A stretch of DNA of 64,000 nucleotides. Origin: CAVVFX01 sp963777595. Its GTDB lineage: Bacteria > Acidobacteriota > Terriglobia > Bryobacterales > Bryobacteraceae. Shown here piece by piece: positions 61,937 to 64,000 of the stretch. The notes under the pieces were generated by a model, which saw nothing but the letters and a program-made list of their open reading frames with translations, was not told where the DNA came from and searched no databases. Both the position numbers and the translations under genes were made by a program. Within the stretch, counting starts at the first letter, position 1. Every line of letters starts with the position of its first letter. Location of the stretch: assembly GCA_963777595.1 (NCBI GenBank), contig CAVZRE010000016.1:1-64000 (forward strand), read 5' to 3'.

Positions 61937-63099
61937 GACGCTCTTATCTGGCACTTTTGCCAATCGGGGCTGTGGTCTGCGCGGCGATGTTTGCGCAACA
62001 GCCTCCACAGCTCCCACCTCCCGGCCAGACGCTGGCAGCCAATCAACTGGACGACCTGGTGGCGCCCGTCGCACTTTATCCGGACCCGCTGCTCAGCCAG
62101 ATCCTGGTGGCGTCCACTTATCCACTCGAACTGGTCCAGGTATCGCAGTGGCTGGCGCGCAATCCGGGACTCAACGGCCCTTCACTTACTCAAGCGGCGC
62201 AACAACAGAACTGGGATCCGAGCATCCAGGCCCTGGTGGTCTTTCCCGATCTGGTCAAACGCCTGAATCAGGACATCACGTGGACGACGAATCTCGGCAA
62301 CGCGTTTCTGAATCAGCAAGCCGACGTGATGGAAGCCGTACAGCGTATGCGTCAGAAGGCAGAGCACGCCGGAAGACTGGCCTCGACGCAGCAGCAGACC
62401 GTCGCGACCAACAATGGCGCGATCGAGATCGAGCCAGCCGATCCGCAAATGATGTATGTGCCCTATTACGATCCCATGAGTATTTGGGGTCCGCCTCTTT
62501 ACTATCCGTATGCCAGCTGGTTTTATCCTCCGTTCGGTGCGGGAATGTATTTCGGGTTTGGCGCCGGCATCAATATGGGATTCTATTTTGGCGGCGGCTG
62601 GGGTGGCTGGGGAGGGTGGGGTTGGCAACCCGGCTGGGGCGGCCACAACATCATCGTCAATAACAGCTTCATTCACCGCAACAATTTCAACGCGAGCCGT
62701 ACCGGTAGCCTGAGTGGTAGAAGCACCTGGGCTCACGACGCGTCACATCGCGAGGGTGTTCCGTATTCCAACGCAGCCGTGTCCCAGCGCTATGGAGGGG
62801 CCGTGCGACAGAATTTACAGACGCGCTCGCGGGCGCAACAAACACAAGATCGAATCACGCGGCAATCCGGAGAGGCACGTCAAGCCGGATCCGAACGCAT
62901 CGGCAACCGGCAGATCGCACCGAGCGCACCTGCCCAGAATCGCAGTGCTTTCGGAGACGTCCGTGAGGGCGGAGCCGCGCGCATGCAAAGTGATCATGGG
63001 TTCTCCAGCATGGGTCCAGCCCGCAGCGGTGGAGGATTTGGTGGCGGGGGTGGCATGCACGGCGGTGGTGGGGGCGGACGTGGCGGCGGTCGTCGATAG
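61933..63099 (+). CDS. DUF3300 secreted protein
   Basis: 388 aa. It has a GTG start and a signal peptide (MRRSYLALLPIGAVVCAAMF). The DUF3300 core follows: LDDLVAPVALYPDPLLSQIL, ASTYPLELVQVSQWL and PDLVKRLNQDITWTTNLGNA. A Gly/Trp/Tyr-rich low-complexity stretch (about 175-240) and a Gly-rich tail (GGGGGRGGGRR) complete the protein. Function unknown; DUF3300 and DUF2950 genes commonly occur together, as here. Confidence 0.85.
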   Translation: MRRSYLALLPIGAVVCAAMFAQQPPQLPPPGQTLAANQLDDLVAPVALYPDPLLSQILVASTYPLELVQVSQWLARNPGLNGPSLTQAAQQQNWDPSIQALVVFPDLVKRLNQDITWTTNLGNAFLNQQADVMEAVQRMRQKAEHAGRLASTQQQTVATNNGAIEIEPADPQMMYVPYYDPMSIWGPPLYYPYASWFYPPFGAGMYFGFGAGINMGFYFGGGWGGWGGWGWQPGWGGHNIIVNNSFIHRNNFNASRTGSLSGRSTWAHDASHREGVPYSNAAVSQRYGGAVRQNLQTRSRAQQTQDRITRQSGEARQAGSERIGNRQIAPSAPAQNRSAFGDVREGGAARMQSDHGFSSMGPARSGGGFGGGGGMHGGGGGGRGGGRR

Positions 63100-63115
63100 G
63101 GAGCGAAAGGGAACT

Positions 63116-64000
63116 ATGAGCAAATCGATTCGGTTTACGTGGCAGGCGACTTTGGGACTCGTGTTTGGCACACTTCTGCTGCAAGCCGCCCCGGTCCAGC
63201 GAACCTTCGCGACCCCGCAGGAAGCCATTCAGGCGACCATCGAGGCTGCAGAGCGCAACGATTCCGCCGCTCTCCTCCAGCTTTTCGGACCAGGGGGAAA
63301 GGACATTGTAGAATCCGGAGATCCCGCGCAAGACAAGGAGCTTCGTGCAGAATTTGCACGTTCGGCGCAAGAAAAGCTCCAGATTGACGCGGACCCCTCC
63401 ACGCCTAACCGGGTGGAATTCACGGTAGGCGAGCACGAGTGGCCCTTTCCGGTTCCCGTGGTTCGTATCGACGGGAAATGGCAAATGGACGCGGCCGGTG
63501 GCCGACTGGAGATTCTCGCGCGTCGAGTCGGCAGAAACGAGTTGAACGCGATGGAGATTTGCCGCGGCTATGCAGAGGCACAGATGGACTATGCCTCAGC
63601 CGGGCGTGACGGCGATCGGGTTTTGAAATATGCACAGAAAATCCTCAGCACCGCGGGCAAACAGGATGGGCTGTATTCCGGAGCCATCGCCGACAGTATG
63701 GTTTCGCTCGCCTTCGCTCAGGCCGCGGAAGCCAGTCGATCGACACCGGGCGGCAAGACGAGTCCTTACCATGGCTACTACTTCCGGGTGCTGACAGCAC
63801 AGGGGCCGGATGCTCCCGGCGGCGCCTTCGGCTATGTGGTGAACGGTAAGATGATTGGCGGCTTCGCCTTGGTTGCCTGGCCCGCGGAGTACGGCGTGTC
63901 GGGAATCATGACGTTCATCATTAATCACGAAGGTTTGGTTTACGAAAAAGATCTGGGCCCTGGGACGGCACCCGAAGCGCGCCGGATGACGCAGTTCAAT
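63116..64000 (+). CDS. DUF2950 secreted protein (truncated by the window end)
   Basis: The ATG at 63116, after GGGAGCGAAAGGG, opens a frame of 295 codons without a stop to the window edge. A signal peptide (TWQATLGLVFGTLLLQAAP) is followed by FATPQEAIQATIEAAERNDS, WPFPVPVVRIDGKWQMDAAG, SPYHGYYFRVLTAQGPDAPG and MTFIINHEGLVYEKDLGPGT, which are DUF2950 features. Only a few residues should be missing. Its function is unknown; the partner is the DUF3300 gene 16 bp upstream. Confidence 0.85.
   Translation, partial: MSKSIRFTWQATLGLVFGTLLLQAAPVQRTFATPQEAIQATIEAAERNDSAALLQLFGPGGKDIVESGDPAQDKELRAEFARSAQEKLQIDADPSTPNRVEFTVGEHEWPFPVPVVRIDGKWQMDAAGGRLEILARRVGRNELNAMEICRGYAEAQMDYASAGRDGDRVLKYAQKILSTAGKQDGLYSGAIADSMVSLAFAQAAEASRSTPGGKTSPYHGYYFRVLTAQGPDAPGGAFGYVVNGKMIGGFALVAWPAEYGVSGIMTFIINHEGLVYEKDLGPGTAPEARRMTQFN

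Overview
The window reads as a GC-rich acidobacterial chromosome segment, probably from the Bryobacterales/Solibacter group. The evidence is a remnant of the Solibacter-type C-terminal domain (TIGR03437), two HAF-repeat secreted proteins, an ECF sigma factor of the TIGR02999 type overlapping a Ser/Thr kinase with TPR repeats, and a DUF3300/DUF2950 pair. No rRNA, tRNA or CRISPR array was seen. The assignment rests on gene families I recognise, not on a database search.

Layout. (1) 1-17 kb is accessory DNA. It holds an IS element whose left inverted repeat is the first base of the window, a frameshifted and truncated mobile-element methylase, and two convergent HAF-repeat genes (one frameshifted). 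The sigma/kinase pair follows, then a peroxiredoxin with an in-frame TGA where its peroxidatic Cys should be, followed by a hairpin that fits a bacterial SECIS. After that come remnants of a replication/excisionase element, a diverged ~290-bp tandem repeat, a DUF433/DUF5615 toxin-antitoxin pair and a broken TIR-domain gene. (2) 17-22 kb is a YHS protein and a tripartite ABC exporter. (3) 22-35 kb has glgC and a stress-type set: small membrane proteins, zinc alcohol dehydrogenase, an MgtA-type ATPase, a VIT1-type transporter, aldehyde dehydrogenase, a tandem universal stress protein and a BON lipoprotein. (4) 35-47 kb is a tightly packed minus-strand operon: rpiB (3' part), transaldolase, HAD phosphatase, acetate kinase, phosphoketolase, class I aldolase, a small membrane protein, a P3A proton ATPase, PPK2 and a GH144-like protein. 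(5) 47-61 kb carries glgB (+) and a minus-strand pgm-lipoprotein-glgP-glgX-gnd-zwf-ppk2' run. (6) 61-64 kb carries two His-heptad proteins, DUF3300 and DUF2950.

How it fits together (inference). GlgC and GlgB build glycogen. GlgP, GlgX and Pgm return it to glucose-6-phosphate. Zwf and Gnd oxidise that to pentose phosphate with NADPH. Phosphoketolase and acetate kinase turn pentose phosphate into acetate plus ATP, with transaldolase, RpiB and aldolase balancing sugar phosphates. With Usp, BON, ADH, ALDH, MgtA and PPK2 this resembles low-oxygen survival islands such as the lxa locus of Burkholderia cenocepacia. A palindromic element (GTCACGTGAC-N6-CGGTCA and close variants) lies upstream of glgC, of glgB/UPF0182, of pgm and its divergent neighbour, and of the YHS/exporter genes; it is a candidate shared operator.

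Two junctions look like deletions or mis-assemblies: a UPF0182 gene cut short against an rpiB lacking its 5' half, and glgB lacking its 3' end against an antisense ppk2 5' fragment. Frameshifts are concentrated in the accessory parts, while the metabolic operons are almost free of them.
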